In this document: positions 8,287 to 17,379 of the stretch, piece by piece | Position numbering within the stretch: the first letter of the stretch is position 1 | How the letters are laid out: each line of letters begins with the position of its first letter | From: Treponema sp. | GTDB lineage: Bacteria > Spirochaetota > Spirochaetia > Treponematales > Treponemataceae | Length of the DNA stretch: 54,282 bases | Assembly (NCBI GenBank): GCA_024693715.1 | Contig: JAILKS010000051.1 | Coordinates: 1 to 54,282 of the forward strand | Reading direction: 5' to 3' | Notes under the pieces: generated by a model | Told to the model about the DNA's origin: nothing | Seen by the model: the letters and a program-made list of their open reading frames with translations, nothing else | The model's database searches: none | Translations under genes and position numbers: made by a program

Positions 8287-9813
8287 TTAAACAAGAATTA
8301 CTTTATAACCAAAAACATCTTCGAACATGCCGGCCTTTTCTGACATCGCAATTTTTTCAAGAACAGTGTTTTGTGAATTTTTTGTTTTGATATTAAGTGT
8401 GTTCTGATAAACTTCAATTGAAAAGTCTGAAAAGGTTTGAATATGTCCACGATCCATCGCATCTGCAACGCGTAAAATTGCTGAAAGCTTTATGATTGTC
8501 ATTCGTTCGGAGCGTGGAAGCATAGAAAAATTTTCTTCATCCTGAGGTAAAGATGAGCCTCTGTGATATTTTGCAATCTGCGAAACAATCGCTTTTTCGT
8601 TTCTTGAAAGTCCGAATATTTCAGAATTCTTTATGATGTAATAACTGTGAAGATTGTGATGATCCTGTCGTATGAAAACACCAATGTCGTGAAGAAGTGC
8701 TGCAATTTCAAGTAAGAGACGGGAATTTTCAGAAAGTGCAAGTTCATTTTGCATCGAATCATAAATTTTCAGTGCAATCATGCGGACACATTCTGCGTGC
8801 TGTTCATCACCATGGAATTTTCTCAGAAGATTTCTTGCAGAAGATACTATTTGTGTGTTGAATTCCTTTTGAAGCTCTTCATTGTTAGTCGCACGCTGGC
8901 TTAAAATTAAACCGTTGCGGATATTTGTTTCAGGTACTATAATTTCTTCTACGTTTGTAAGATTGATGAACATATTGTAGATAAGAAGACTTAATTGAAG
9001 TGTTTCTGCTTCGCTGTACGGAATTTTAAATTTTGCGACGCATTCATCTATCGAATAACTTTGAATTTCATGGACGAAATTAGAAAAATCCTTTTGTTTT
9101 ATTTTCCAAAGGAAGGTTGAAATAGGCTGACCAATTAAAACTGCACAAAGTGTCATGTCCTGACCTACAGCGATGAACTGTTTTACAAGAGACATGTCAA
9201 GCTCGGTTTCAAGAGTTCCCTTTGTATTTGTAATTGATTCCTCAATAAAGCGCTGGATGTCATCATAAGAGCTGGTTTGAGATTTCATGTGATGTTCAAT
9301 ACGAATAGTTCCAAGACGAAGAGAATGAACTCCTGCCATTTTTCCGTTAGATATCATCATAAGCTCAGTTGTACTTCCGCCTACTTCAAGAATGACTGTA
9401 TTTTCCTTATTGTTTACAGGCTGATCTTTTATACAGTCAGAAACTGCAAGATACATAAGACGGTTTTCTTCAATTCCATCAAAAGTTTTTACGCGAAAAC
9501 CTGTATGAACTAAGATTCGGTCCATTACCGGATCACTGTTATTTGCATCTCTAAAGGCGGTCAGTGCAAAACATGTTGTTTGGGAAGGAGAAATGCCCCA
9601 GGAAGCAAGCTGTTCTTTATATCTTGAAAGAATCTGGAGTAACTGATTTTGTGTATCCTGACTTATAGATCCGCTTGTAAAAACATCACGTCCCAAATTA
9701 AGGGGAACACTTGAACGGTCGAGGATTATCTGTTCATTTTTTGAATTAAACTCGGTTACAAGGAGACGAACACCCGTAGAACCGATTTCAATGACTGATT
9801 CCGGGACTGCCAT
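8287..9813 (-). CDS. ppx: Exopolyphosphatase / Ppx-GppA phosphatase with HD domain
   Basis: 508 residues. The N-terminal actin-like ATPase fold starts with SVIEIGSTGVRLLV (phosphate-binding loop 1) and has the second loop TVILEVGGSTTELMMI near residue 140, both typical of Ppx/GppA enzymes that hydrolyse polyphosphate or pppGpp. The C-terminal half (about 330-450) has HD-domain features: EHAECVRMIALKIYD, AALLHDIG, HHNLHSYYII, and KYHRG. This is the long Ppx form. It lies between a glycosidase gene (23 bases upstream) and ppk1 (18 bases downstream). Whether pppGpp is also a substrate cannot be told from the sequence. Confidence 0.9.
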   Translation of the reverse strand: MAVPESVIEIGSTGVRLLVTEFNSKNEQIILDRSSVPLNLGRDVFTSGSISQDTQNQLLQILSRYKEQLASWGISPSQTTCFALTAFRDANNSDPVMDRILVHTGFRVKTFDGIEENRLMYLAVSDCIKDQPVNNKENTVILEVGGSTTELMMISNGKMAGVHSLRLGTIRIEHHMKSQTSSYDDIQRFIEESITNTKGTLETELDMSLVKQFIAVGQDMTLCAVLIGQPISTFLWKIKQKDFSNFVHEIQSYSIDECVAKFKIPYSEAETLQLSLLIYNMFINLTNVEEIIVPETNIRNGLILSQRATNNEELQKEFNTQIVSSARNLLRKFHGDEQHAECVRMIALKIYDSMQNELALSENSRLLLEIAALLHDIGVFIRQDHHNLHSYYIIKNSEIFGLSRNEKAIVSQIAKYHRGSSLPQDEENFSMLPRSERMTIIKLSAILRVADAMDRGHIQTFSDFSIEVYQNTLNIKTKNSQNTVLEKIAMSEKAGMFEDVFGYKVILV

Positions 9814-9836
9814 TAAAATCTCCTTTTATAACCTTA

Positions 9837-11267
9837 TTAAAGCTTGTCTATGAGCATAGAACATTTTCCGGATGGAATAGGAAGAGTCTTTTTCTTCTGG
9901 TCAAGAATGTTGATTGTGAAGTAGTAAAGCTTTTCACTTTCCATCTGAATTTCCCAGCCGCGGTTACTTTTATTACTTAAGATTGTAATAAGGTTTCGTT
10001 TGAGGGAAAGTTTTTCTATTCCCATAACTTCAAGATTAGGAATAATCCAGTCTACAGTTTTTCTTGGTAAGCTTATAGAAAGTCCGATTACGTTTTCAAT
10101 CATCAGGGCGATTGTAGAAAGACCTGCCGACATAAGATAGCGTCGTTTCGGGAAAGCATTGTTCTTTTTCATTGAAGCTTTTCCTTCTTTGTTAGGCATG
10201 TAAGCTTCCCATAAATCTCCAGGTTCTTTTTTCTCATTAGGAATAAGACCTTCAAGAATAAAATACAAATGTCTGATTGCGCATTCTCTTGCAAGCTCAT
10301 AGTGACCGTATTTTTCAAGTCCCTTGATTACCATAAAATTGAAAGCAGGCATAACGCTTCCGCAGTAACCGTTTCCATCCTCGCTGAAATGTTCATTGTC
10401 TGCACTTAGAGTAGGGAACGGATGTTCAGTGCCAAAGGATTTAGGGTTGTTCAGATGTTCAACAAGACAGTCAGCTTTATCTGCATTAGGGATTTCTGCA
10501 AGAAGAGTCCAGTAAGCAGCAATAGTCTTAACTTTGAGCTGTTCCTGACTTTTATTTAAATCATAGTAAAAACCTGTTTTTGCATCCCACATCAATGAGT
10601 TGATTCTTGTTTTTATTGAAAAATAAAGCTTGCGGTATTGGAAACTTAAATCCTTGTCGTTGAGGATATCACCGAGAGCAGACATGTAAGATGCATTTAT
10701 TGCCATACACGCATTAAAATCAACAGGATAAAAAGCATCCTTTCGTGGAGAATTTGTCATTGTGCTTACTGTGTATGGAACTGCATAAAGACCATTTGGC
10801 TGTTTAAACGATTCATCTAGCCATGTCATATATTTCTGGAGATATGGCATTACATCTTTAATTCGGCGCTTATTTGCAGATTTATGATAAAGGTTGAATT
10901 CTGCCCATGCAAATAATGGTAGTGAAATACCGTTACGATTTGTCGAATCAGTAACCGGTTTATTTGTTGTAACATCATATTTACAACGGATAGCGCCATC
11001 CTTTTCCTGACGAGCATAAAAATAGTCTATATTCTTGCAGGCATCAAAATTTCTGTTTGAGTAAACAAGAAAGAAGGATGAGATAATTGATTCAAATTGA
11101 CCAATATATTTTTTTTGTCCCTCAGGATAGATGAAAAGACCTTCGTTATCCTGTTCACCTGTTGAAGGATTTGTCCAATATGCAGAAACCCATGACCATG
11201 TTTTATTATAGATGTCTACAAAATCCTGATCATAAAAATGAATCTGCGGAAAATCGTGCTTATTCAC
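9837..11267 (-). CDS. (Alpha/alpha)6-barrel glycosidase, MGH1/trehalase-like
   Basis: 476 residues with no signal peptide, so probably cytoplasmic. The pattern of helical hairpins and the motifs DAFYPVDFNACMAINASYM, GFYYDLN, DGNGYCGSVMPAFNFMV and GDLWEAYMPNKEG fit the clan of GH37/GH63/MGH1-like glucosidases and mannosylglycerate hydrolases. The Glu in WEAY and an Asp in YPVDFN are the likely catalytic region by analogy. The substrate is not predictable. Start is GTG at 11267, supported by AGGAG five bases upstream; I see no in-frame ATG with equal support. It appears to be the first gene of an operon with ppx and ppk1, linking a storage-carbohydrate enzyme to polyphosphate turnover. Confidence 0.7.
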   Translation of the reverse strand: MNKHDFPQIHFYDQDFVDIYNKTWSWVSAYWTNPSTGEQDNEGLFIYPEGQKKYIGQFESIISSFFLVYSNRNFDACKNIDYFYARQEKDGAIRCKYDVTTNKPVTDSTNRNGISLPLFAWAEFNLYHKSANKRRIKDVMPYLQKYMTWLDESFKQPNGLYAVPYTVSTMTNSPRKDAFYPVDFNACMAINASYMSALGDILNDKDLSFQYRKLYFSIKTRINSLMWDAKTGFYYDLNKSQEQLKVKTIAAYWTLLAEIPNADKADCLVEHLNNPKSFGTEHPFPTLSADNEHFSEDGNGYCGSVMPAFNFMVIKGLEKYGHYELARECAIRHLYFILEGLIPNEKKEPGDLWEAYMPNKEGKASMKKNNAFPKRRYLMSAGLSTIALMIENVIGLSISLPRKTVDWIIPNLEVMGIEKLSLKRNLITILSNKSNRGWEIQMESEKLYYFTINILDQKKKTLPIPSGKCSMLIDKL

Positions 11268-11310
11268 AAGTACTCCTAAAATTACTGTTTTAAATAAAGA
11301 TGTATCTATT

Positions 11311-11341
11311 ATTATAGCACAAAAATTTAAAAAACGTGCAA
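11311..11341 (-). promoter_or_regulatory. Candidate promoter of the glycosidase-ppx-ppk1 operon
   Basis: On the minus strand TTGCAC (11336-11341) and a perfect TATAAT (11311-11316) lie upstream of the glycosidase start. The 19-base spacer is long, so only the -10 box is convincing. Confidence 0.45.
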
Positions 11342-11435
11342 AAATTTTTTAAATTTTGTAAAAATTATTCTTCTAATTTGTTGCCACACGGATGGGCACT
11401 GAGAGATACGTTTATTTTTCCTCTTTTACAAGGTG

Positions 11436-11612
11436 ATGTACAATAATCCTGATGTGAACGAATCTGTAGTTTTTATTGCAAAAGGCGGAAGCTGTACATC
11501 TGATATAAGTGAATTATTTCCAACCTATAAAGCATACAGAGACGGTGATATGACATTTTATTATGATGACATAGGCTTCCGTATCTGTCGTTATTTGCCA
11601 GATACGGAATAA
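11436..11612 (+). pseudogene. C-terminal remnant of a formylglycine-generating-enzyme-like (SUMF1) protein
   Basis: A 58-codon open stretch on the plus strand encodes VVFIAKGGSCTSDIS, YKAYRDGD and YYDDIGFRICRYLPD. This matches the usual end of FGE/SUMF1-type domains (RGGSW ... YR ... GFR..R). An in-frame TGA at 11400-11402 closes the upstream side, and the GTG/ATG start has no ribosome site. The rest of a roughly 250-residue domain is missing, so I read this as a gene remnant. It lies in the otherwise empty 11268-11622 interval between two minus-strand genes. Part of an upstream frame (ATG at 11392) may be another fragment, but it is too short to judge. Confidence 0.5.
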
Positions 11613-11622
11613 GAATTAATTA

Positions 11623-13677
11623 TTAATAATGATTTATAGTAGTTTCATAGTTAGTATCATTATAAATATCTGTAAAGGTAAGCGTATTACTGGTTGGAAC
11701 TGCATTGAAATTAACTTTTGGATTATTTGGGTTGTCAAAATCAGAACCGACAGAATTGTTATTACCAGTTTGAGACAAAATAGTTGTATTAAATGACAGA
11801 TCGTCAATATACAGCGCGATTACCTGTCTTATATTTCTATATTTTACCATACTACTATTAGCACTTTGAACATTTGTGAATTTATAGCCTGAGTCTGCTA
11901 TAAAGATTGTATTATTCTTTAAGCCTATAATTTTTTCAGGTCCAAATAAATATGTGCCTTCAGTATTTAAATCGTTTCTTTTCCCGAAATATAAATTCCA
12001 TGTATTTGCTTTTCCATTATTATACTGGAAGCCATAATTAGATTGATAACGCTTTTTGTCCAAAGTTACAGTGGAATCATTATCAACAGATCCTTTCAAT
12101 ACTAATCCAAGACTGTATAAATTATGAGAAAATAGTGAGTTATCCATAATATATTTGGTTACATTTGAACCAGATACTTTTCCAAGTAATATGAAGTTAT
12201 CTTTATTATCATTTTCTGGGAAAACTATAAAATCTGTTATAGAAAGATTATCGTAATAAGTAAAATCTTCTGCTATAGGGTTAAGGAATAATTTAGTATT
12301 TCTAAAATATTTTGCTTTATCCCCGCCGTTTTCAGCTACCAGATTTATGAAATATAAAAGGAAGCTGTCTTTTCCATTTTTATTTTTGTCTTTTACAATT
12401 ACATAGCAGTAGCCTTTTCCTTTTGCAATGTCTTGAATTTCATATTGTGATTGGGAGTTATCAAAACCCACTGATGTATAAATTTTATTAGTTAGTCCGG
12501 AATTTGAAGCAAAGTTTTGTGAAGAATATATACGCCATATATCGCCCTTATCATTTATAGCATAAAGAACTTTTACAGTTTGTGAATCAAATGTTTCTTC
12601 TGTGAAATTATAATAAAGCTTATTAAAGTTATTAGCGGTTGTGCCTGCAGGCAAAGAAATATCATATGTGTTTGTATTATAATATACTTTTATTTTTGAA
12701 TTATCAGAAGAATCTTTATACAGACAGAAAACAGTTTCATTATTATTATCAAAGGCAAAATCAAGCGGATTTTCAGGAAGTGTTATTTGACTGTCTAAAG
12801 CTTCTATTGTATATTTATCCTTTAATTGTGCTTTATATAGCATTGCATTTGGAATATCATAAAGATTAATATTTGTATTAACGTTAGTATAGAATATCTT
12901 TTCTGCTTTAAAATACTTATAAGTAACACTGTTGCCGTAAGTGAATTGCAATCTGAAGCTGCCTTCATCATTAAAATCACTTATAACACCAAATCTGTTA
13001 TTGCTTAAATCAAAAAAGACTTGAGTTGATATATCTGTATTAATATAATCTTCTCCGTACTTTTTTTGAAGTGTTATATAAGGTATATAATCGTACTCAT
13101 CTGAAATTTCAAAAACTATCTGTTTTTTATTAATTTTTCTTTCTATTGAGTTTCCATCTTTATTAGTATATGTAATTATATGCGTATAAAATTCAAATCC
13201 CCCGATCTGATAGGAAACTGAATCTCTGTTGACCCTTTCTTCTGTATAATTCAGAACATCAAAGCTACCGTCATATTCATGTTTGTTTGCAAGCATTTCG
13301 ATATTATTGATTCCTGCTTCCACATAAAGTTCACTAGAAGTTTGCCAGATGATATTTCCTTTAGAATTTGAAATAGTAATATCTATAGAGTATGGTTTGT
13401 TAACTGGAACTCTGGTTACTTTTATTATAAAACTATTGTTTTTTATTGCAGATTTTTTGATTGTCTGATTTCTTGTTATAGTTTCTGATTTTGGATCATC
13501 ATCAAGTGGAAGAAAAATTAACTGTACCCTAAATAATTCTGAATCAGAACTGTTTCTTTCGATTGCGGTTATAGCGGAATCTGGTAATGTAATTTTCATT
13601 TTTGAATCTGAAAAATCTCTTTTACATGAAACAAAAAACAAAGATAATGCTAATAAAAAATAAGCAATTTTTTTCAT
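11623..13677 (-). CDS. Large treponemal lipoprotein, paralogue B
   Basis: 684 residues. A signal peptide ends in the lipobox LFFVSC with lipidation at Cys18, followed by KRDFSDS. The body is Asn/Asp/Tyr-rich and beta-rich. In the second half there are propeller-like segments, notably LFGPEKIIGLKNNTIFIADSGYKF, resembling NHL-type repeats. The segment is shared with the upstream gene at 13859-16063, as are the KRDF start and the overall layout (N-terminal Ig-like half, then propeller-like half), so the two are tandem paralogues. A good ribosome site (AAGGAG) precedes the ATG. Surface or periplasmic location is expected. Ligand and function are unknown. The gene converges with the SUMF1-like remnant. 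Confidence 0.75.
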   Translation of the reverse strand: MKKIAYFLLALSLFFVSCKRDFSDSKMKITLPDSAITAIERNSSDSELFRVQLIFLPLDDDPKSETITRNQTIKKSAIKNNSFIIKVTRVPVNKPYSIDITISNSKGNIIWQTSSELYVEAGINNIEMLANKHEYDGSFDVLNYTEERVNRDSVSYQIGGFEFYTHIITYTNKDGNSIERKINKKQIVFEISDEYDYIPYITLQKKYGEDYINTDISTQVFFDLSNNRFGVISDFNDEGSFRLQFTYGNSVTYKYFKAEKIFYTNVNTNINLYDIPNAMLYKAQLKDKYTIEALDSQITLPENPLDFAFDNNNETVFCLYKDSSDNSKIKVYYNTNTYDISLPAGTTANNFNKLYYNFTEETFDSQTVKVLYAINDKGDIWRIYSSQNFASNSGLTNKIYTSVGFDNSQSQYEIQDIAKGKGYCYVIVKDKNKNGKDSFLLYFINLVAENGGDKAKYFRNTKLFLNPIAEDFTYYDNLSITDFIVFPENDNKDNFILLGKVSGSNVTKYIMDNSLFSHNLYSLGLVLKGSVDNDSTVTLDKKRYQSNYGFQYNNGKANTWNLYFGKRNDLNTEGTYLFGPEKIIGLKNNTIFIADSGYKFTNVQSANSSMVKYRNIRQVIALYIDDLSFNTTILSQTGNNNSVGSDFDNPNNPKVNFNAVPTSNTLTFTDIYNDTNYETTINHY

Positions 13678-13816
13678 AAATACAACTCCTTAAAAAATTA
13701 CAATAAAGTAATTCTAAATTACCTTACAGGAATTTCAGACATTTTATATATTTTAAAGAATTATTGCATATATCTATAAATGTGGCAAGAATTATTTTTT
13801 TATTTTTTTCGTCATG

Positions 13817-13858
13817 TAACTTAACAAAAAGTCACACAGATGATTTTTCGTTAAGTTA
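13817..13858 (-). repeat. Inverted repeat between the tandem lipoprotein genes
   Basis: TAACTTAAC (13817-13825) and GTTAAGTTA (13850-13858) are perfectly complementary, with further pairing inside. It starts immediately after the upstream stop codon on the minus strand. No T-run follows, so it is more likely an mRNA-stabilising or processing hairpin than a full terminator. Confidence 0.5.
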
Positions 13859-16063
13859 TTATCCGGCTATAAAAGAGCCTTCCTTTTCTGTTTCGTCTTC
13901 AGGACAGGTTGCACTAAAGGTTATTGTCCCGTTTTGTGCTTGTGTGCTGAAAGGAACGCTTATTCCAGAAACCGCAAATCCGCCGTCAGGGTATACTTTG
14001 AAATATTCTGTTAAAGCATTTTGCTTGTTCAAAGAAAGGTTATCTATTGACAAAGGAATAACATATCGTTTGTTTTTGTATTTTTTTACTGTCAATACAG
14101 ATCTTAATAATAGTCCTGAGTCTGCTATGTAGAGGGTATCGTTTTTTATACCTATGAATTTTTCAGGACCATAGAGGGCTTTTAAATCTTCTACCGGATT
14201 GCGTATTTCATAAAAAAGAAAGTCAGAATCGTGAATAAAGTCATTACCGGTTTCTGAAGAATCGAGAATGGTATTGGTAATCTTTCGGACAGTTTTATTG
14301 TTGCCGAATTCTTTTTCAAAGCTTATTTTTGAATCAGTTATTTCTGCTTTTAATGCATAGCCGCAGCTGTATATATTCATTTTATAAGTTGGTTTTGGGA
14401 TATTTGATCCTGCCATATAATAGGTATAGGGTTCAAGTGCCGCTCCCGACTGCTTTACAAGAAAATAAATAGTATCTGCACCGGTATTTGTATTTTTAAA
14501 TGTAAGGATATCTGTAAAATCCATTAATTCTTTATGAACTTCATAGACAAAATAAATGCTGCTGTTCTTTTTTGCAGAATTAATAATATTCATGGTCGTA
14601 TTATAGTCAATTGAACCATCTAGTATTTTACCAGTCGAAATATAAAATTGTGTATCGCTATTATCTGTTGTTTTGGTTACCATATATACTTTACCGTCAC
14701 AAATTGCAAAATCCTGAATTTGTATTTCTGACTTACCAATTGAGTTTTTTGCAGCTGTAAAAAATGAATTTCCGTATGATCTTTCGGTAAAGCTCAAATC
14801 TGCAGAATAAATATCATTGTTTGTAGTGAATACAGCAATTGTTCCATCCGTTGTTTTAAGGGCATAAAGTGTTTCTGTTTCATAATCATAATAAAGCTTA
14901 TTGAATTTATTATCAGATGTACTTGTGTAGCAAACGCTGTCTGTTCCTGAGTTGCTTCCCGAAGATTTGCAGTTAAACTGTCTTATGTTTCCATTTACAT
15001 CAAGATAGAAGATATTATATGCATTTTTTTCAGGATTCTTATTCTGATATACAAAATCGGCTACGTTTAAGCTTGTAGAACATGTTACTTGATTTTCATT
15101 TAATTTGAAACCATTGTTTCCGGTGAATTTTGTAGGATGGATTTTTTTAGATGGATAATCATATAAAAATATATCTGTGTCAAAAGGAAGCCAGCAATAA
15201 TCTTCAACCGAAAAATAAAAGAATTTTGAGGTTGTAATTCCTTCTGTAGTTGTAAAGGATACCTTGATTCTGTATAAACCTTTTGAAAGATTCTGCTGCA
15301 GCTGGTCAATAATAAAGCCTGTCCAGGAACCTGATATTGGATTTATTGCTTCTCTTGTTCCTATTGTAACCGGTTTAAATGTATTTCCCTCTTTGATTGC
15401 AAATTCAACCTTAGGCCATCCGACTTTTTCTTCAAGATTTGTATCTGGATTTGTAAAAATAACTTCAAACTGAATATCCTGATTATTCATATATAAAGGT
15501 TGTTGAGAGTCAATGCTGGTTGTAATGATTTTATTGAGACGTGGATTTGGATTTTCTTCGTTACGCTTTAAGATAATTTTAAAACCTAAATTAGAGTCGA
15601 TTCTGTCTGAATAAGATTCATCAGTAATTTCAACCTGTGTTTTTGTTCTTTCTGTTGATAATTTAGGAATGATTCCATGAAAAATTGTTTTTTCTTCAAA
15701 AGTCGTTACAAAAAGAATGGTAATTTCGCCTTCATAAAATCTGTCTTGTTTTATGTTTCTATTGATAATTATCGGATGTTTATCGAAGTATGCCTTGTAA
15801 TTGTATTTATTGTTTGTTTTTGGGAATCTGCTGATTGGAATATCATATGATTCTTCTATCCTGAAGTCGTGGTTATCTACCTCCTGAAGAACAATTTCTA
15901 CGGTAAGCGATACGTCTTTCTCATTTTGATAATCTGTAATTCCACGGCTTATACTTTCAAATACGTCGTTATTAAAAGAGATGCCTATTCCGGATGCTCC
16001 AAAATCTCTTTTACATGAGAAAAATACGATACAGATTCCTAACAATAAAAGCAGTTTTTTCAT
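13859..16063 (-). CDS. Large treponemal lipoprotein, paralogue A
   Basis: 734 residues. Signal peptide with lipobox VFFSC, Cys17 then KRDFGAS, closely like the following gene. The N-terminal half is beta-rich (Ig-like); residues about 190-290 look like a bacterial extracellular domain (QPLYMNNQDIQFEVIFTNPD ... GLYRIKVSFTT). The C-terminal half carries propeller-like repeats, including LYGPEKFIGIKNDTLYIADSG, matching the paralogue. It begins 22 bases after metY on the same strand, so it may be in the same operon. Such paired lipoproteins are typical of treponemes. Function is unknown. Confidence 0.75.
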   Translation of the reverse strand: MKKLLLLLGICIVFFSCKRDFGASGIGISFNNDVFESISRGITDYQNEKDVSLTVEIVLQEVDNHDFRIEESYDIPISRFPKTNNKYNYKAYFDKHPIIINRNIKQDRFYEGEITILFVTTFEEKTIFHGIIPKLSTERTKTQVEITDESYSDRIDSNLGFKIILKRNEENPNPRLNKIITTSIDSQQPLYMNNQDIQFEVIFTNPDTNLEEKVGWPKVEFAIKEGNTFKPVTIGTREAINPISGSWTGFIIDQLQQNLSKGLYRIKVSFTTTEGITTSKFFYFSVEDYCWLPFDTDIFLYDYPSKKIHPTKFTGNNGFKLNENQVTCSTSLNVADFVYQNKNPEKNAYNIFYLDVNGNIRQFNCKSSGSNSGTDSVCYTSTSDNKFNKLYYDYETETLYALKTTDGTIAVFTTNNDIYSADLSFTERSYGNSFFTAAKNSIGKSEIQIQDFAICDGKVYMVTKTTDNSDTQFYISTGKILDGSIDYNTTMNIINSAKKNSSIYFVYEVHKELMDFTDILTFKNTNTGADTIYFLVKQSGAALEPYTYYMAGSNIPKPTYKMNIYSCGYALKAEITDSKISFEKEFGNNKTVRKITNTILDSSETGNDFIHDSDFLFYEIRNPVEDLKALYGPEKFIGIKNDTLYIADSGLLLRSVLTVKKYKNKRYVIPLSIDNLSLNKQNALTEYFKVYPDGGFAVSGISVPFSTQAQNGTITFSATCPEDETEKEGSFIAG

Positions 16064-16085
16064 AGCATATCCCTTTTTAATCGAA

Positions 16086-17363
16086 TTAAACTTTTTCTAA
16101 AGCCTGTTTTAAATCGGCTATGATGTCATCTACGTTTTCAAGTCCTACAGAAACTCTTACTAAGCCACCATCAATTCCGGCTTTTACAAGTTGTTCATCT
16201 GTAAGCTGTCTGTGAGTTGCACTTGCCGGATGTAAAACACAGGTTCTTATATCTGCAACATGAACTTCATCTATTGCAAGCTTTAAGGCATCCATAAATC
16301 GTACTGCCGGCTGTCTTCCGCCTTTTATACTGATTGCAATTACACCGCATGTTCCGTTCGGCATATATTTTTGAGCTAAATCGTAATATTTGTCGCCTTT
16401 TAATCCCGGATATGTAACTTTTGCAATTTTATCTGAAGATTTGAAGAATTCTGCCACTTTTGTCGCATTCTGAACATATCGCTCCATTCTTACCGGCAGT
16501 GTTTCTAATCCAAGATTTAAATAAAATGCGCTTTGTGCAGCAGGATAGCATCCGAAATCTCTCATTAACTGTGTTCTTGCCTTGATGATGTATGCTGCTT
16601 TTCCAAATTCTTTAACATATTGTAATCCGTGATAACTTTCGTCTGGTTCAACCATATCTGCAAATTTACCGGTTGCTTTATAGGCTTTTTCCCAATCGAA
16701 GTTTCCTGAATCTACAATACATCCACCGCCCTGAACTGCATGTCCGTCCATATATTTTGTTGTTGAATGAACTACAATATCTGCTCCCCATTCAAAAGGA
16801 CGGCAATTTACCGGTGTTGCAAAAGTATTGTCAACGATTAAAGGAAGATTATTATCATGAGCTGCCTTTGCCCATGTTTCGAAATCAAAAACTGTAAGTG
16901 CCGGATTTGCGATTGTTTCTCCGAATATACATTTTGTGTTAGGTTTGATTGCCTTGCAGATTTCATCATAGGTTGCATCGACATTTACCCAGATACATTC
17001 AATCCCCAGTTTTTTTAATGTGAAGCCAAAAAGATTGATTGTTCCACCGTAAATTGCTGTGGAAGCAATAAAGCTGTCTCCGGTTGAACAAAGGTTTAAT
17101 ACTGAAAGAAGACTTGCTGCCTGACCGGAAGATGTGAGCATACAACCGATTCCGCCTTCTAAATCTGCAATTTTCTTTTCTACTGCGTCACAGGTCGGGT
17201 TTGCAAAGCGTGAATACATGTATTCTGTAGGTTTATCAAAAAGTGCCGCTACGTGATCGCATGAATCAAAACGGTAGGTTGTACTCTGCACGATTGGAAT
17301 TGTTCCAGGTCCTCCGTTTTCCGGTTTATATCCTGAATGTAATGCTTTTGTTTCGATTTTCAT
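16086..17363 (-). CDS. metY: O-acetylhomoserine sulfhydrylase
   Basis: 425 residues with the start placed at 17363, where AGGAGG lies nine bases upstream; the in-frame ATG at 17393 would translate that ribosome site and has none itself. This is a PLP enzyme of the Cys/Met metabolism family: ETKALHSGYKPENGGPGTIPIVQSTTY start, GGIGCMLTSSGQAA, VDNTFATPVNCRP, and the lysine that binds PLP in VVHSTTKYMDGH. Length and the PIVQSTTY and GGC(I)VDSG segments fit O-acetylhomoserine (thiol)-lyase rather than cystathionine synthase. It makes homocysteine (or methionine) from O-acetylhomoserine and sulfide. A serine acetyltransferase gene is also in this window, so sulfur assimilation is represented twice. 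Confidence 0.87.
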   Translation of the reverse strand: MKIETKALHSGYKPENGGPGTIPIVQSTTYRFDSCDHVAALFDKPTEYMYSRFANPTCDAVEKKIADLEGGIGCMLTSSGQAASLLSVLNLCSTGDSFIASTAIYGGTINLFGFTLKKLGIECIWVNVDATYDEICKAIKPNTKCIFGETIANPALTVFDFETWAKAAHDNNLPLIVDNTFATPVNCRPFEWGADIVVHSTTKYMDGHAVQGGGCIVDSGNFDWEKAYKATGKFADMVEPDESYHGLQYVKEFGKAAYIIKARTQLMRDFGCYPAAQSAFYLNLGLETLPVRMERYVQNATKVAEFFKSSDKIAKVTYPGLKGDKYYDLAQKYMPNGTCGVIAISIKGGRQPAVRFMDALKLAIDEVHVADIRTCVLHPASATHRQLTDEQLVKAGIDGGLVRVSVGLENVDDIIADLKQALEKV

Positions 17364-17379
17364 ATTTTTAATCCTCCTG

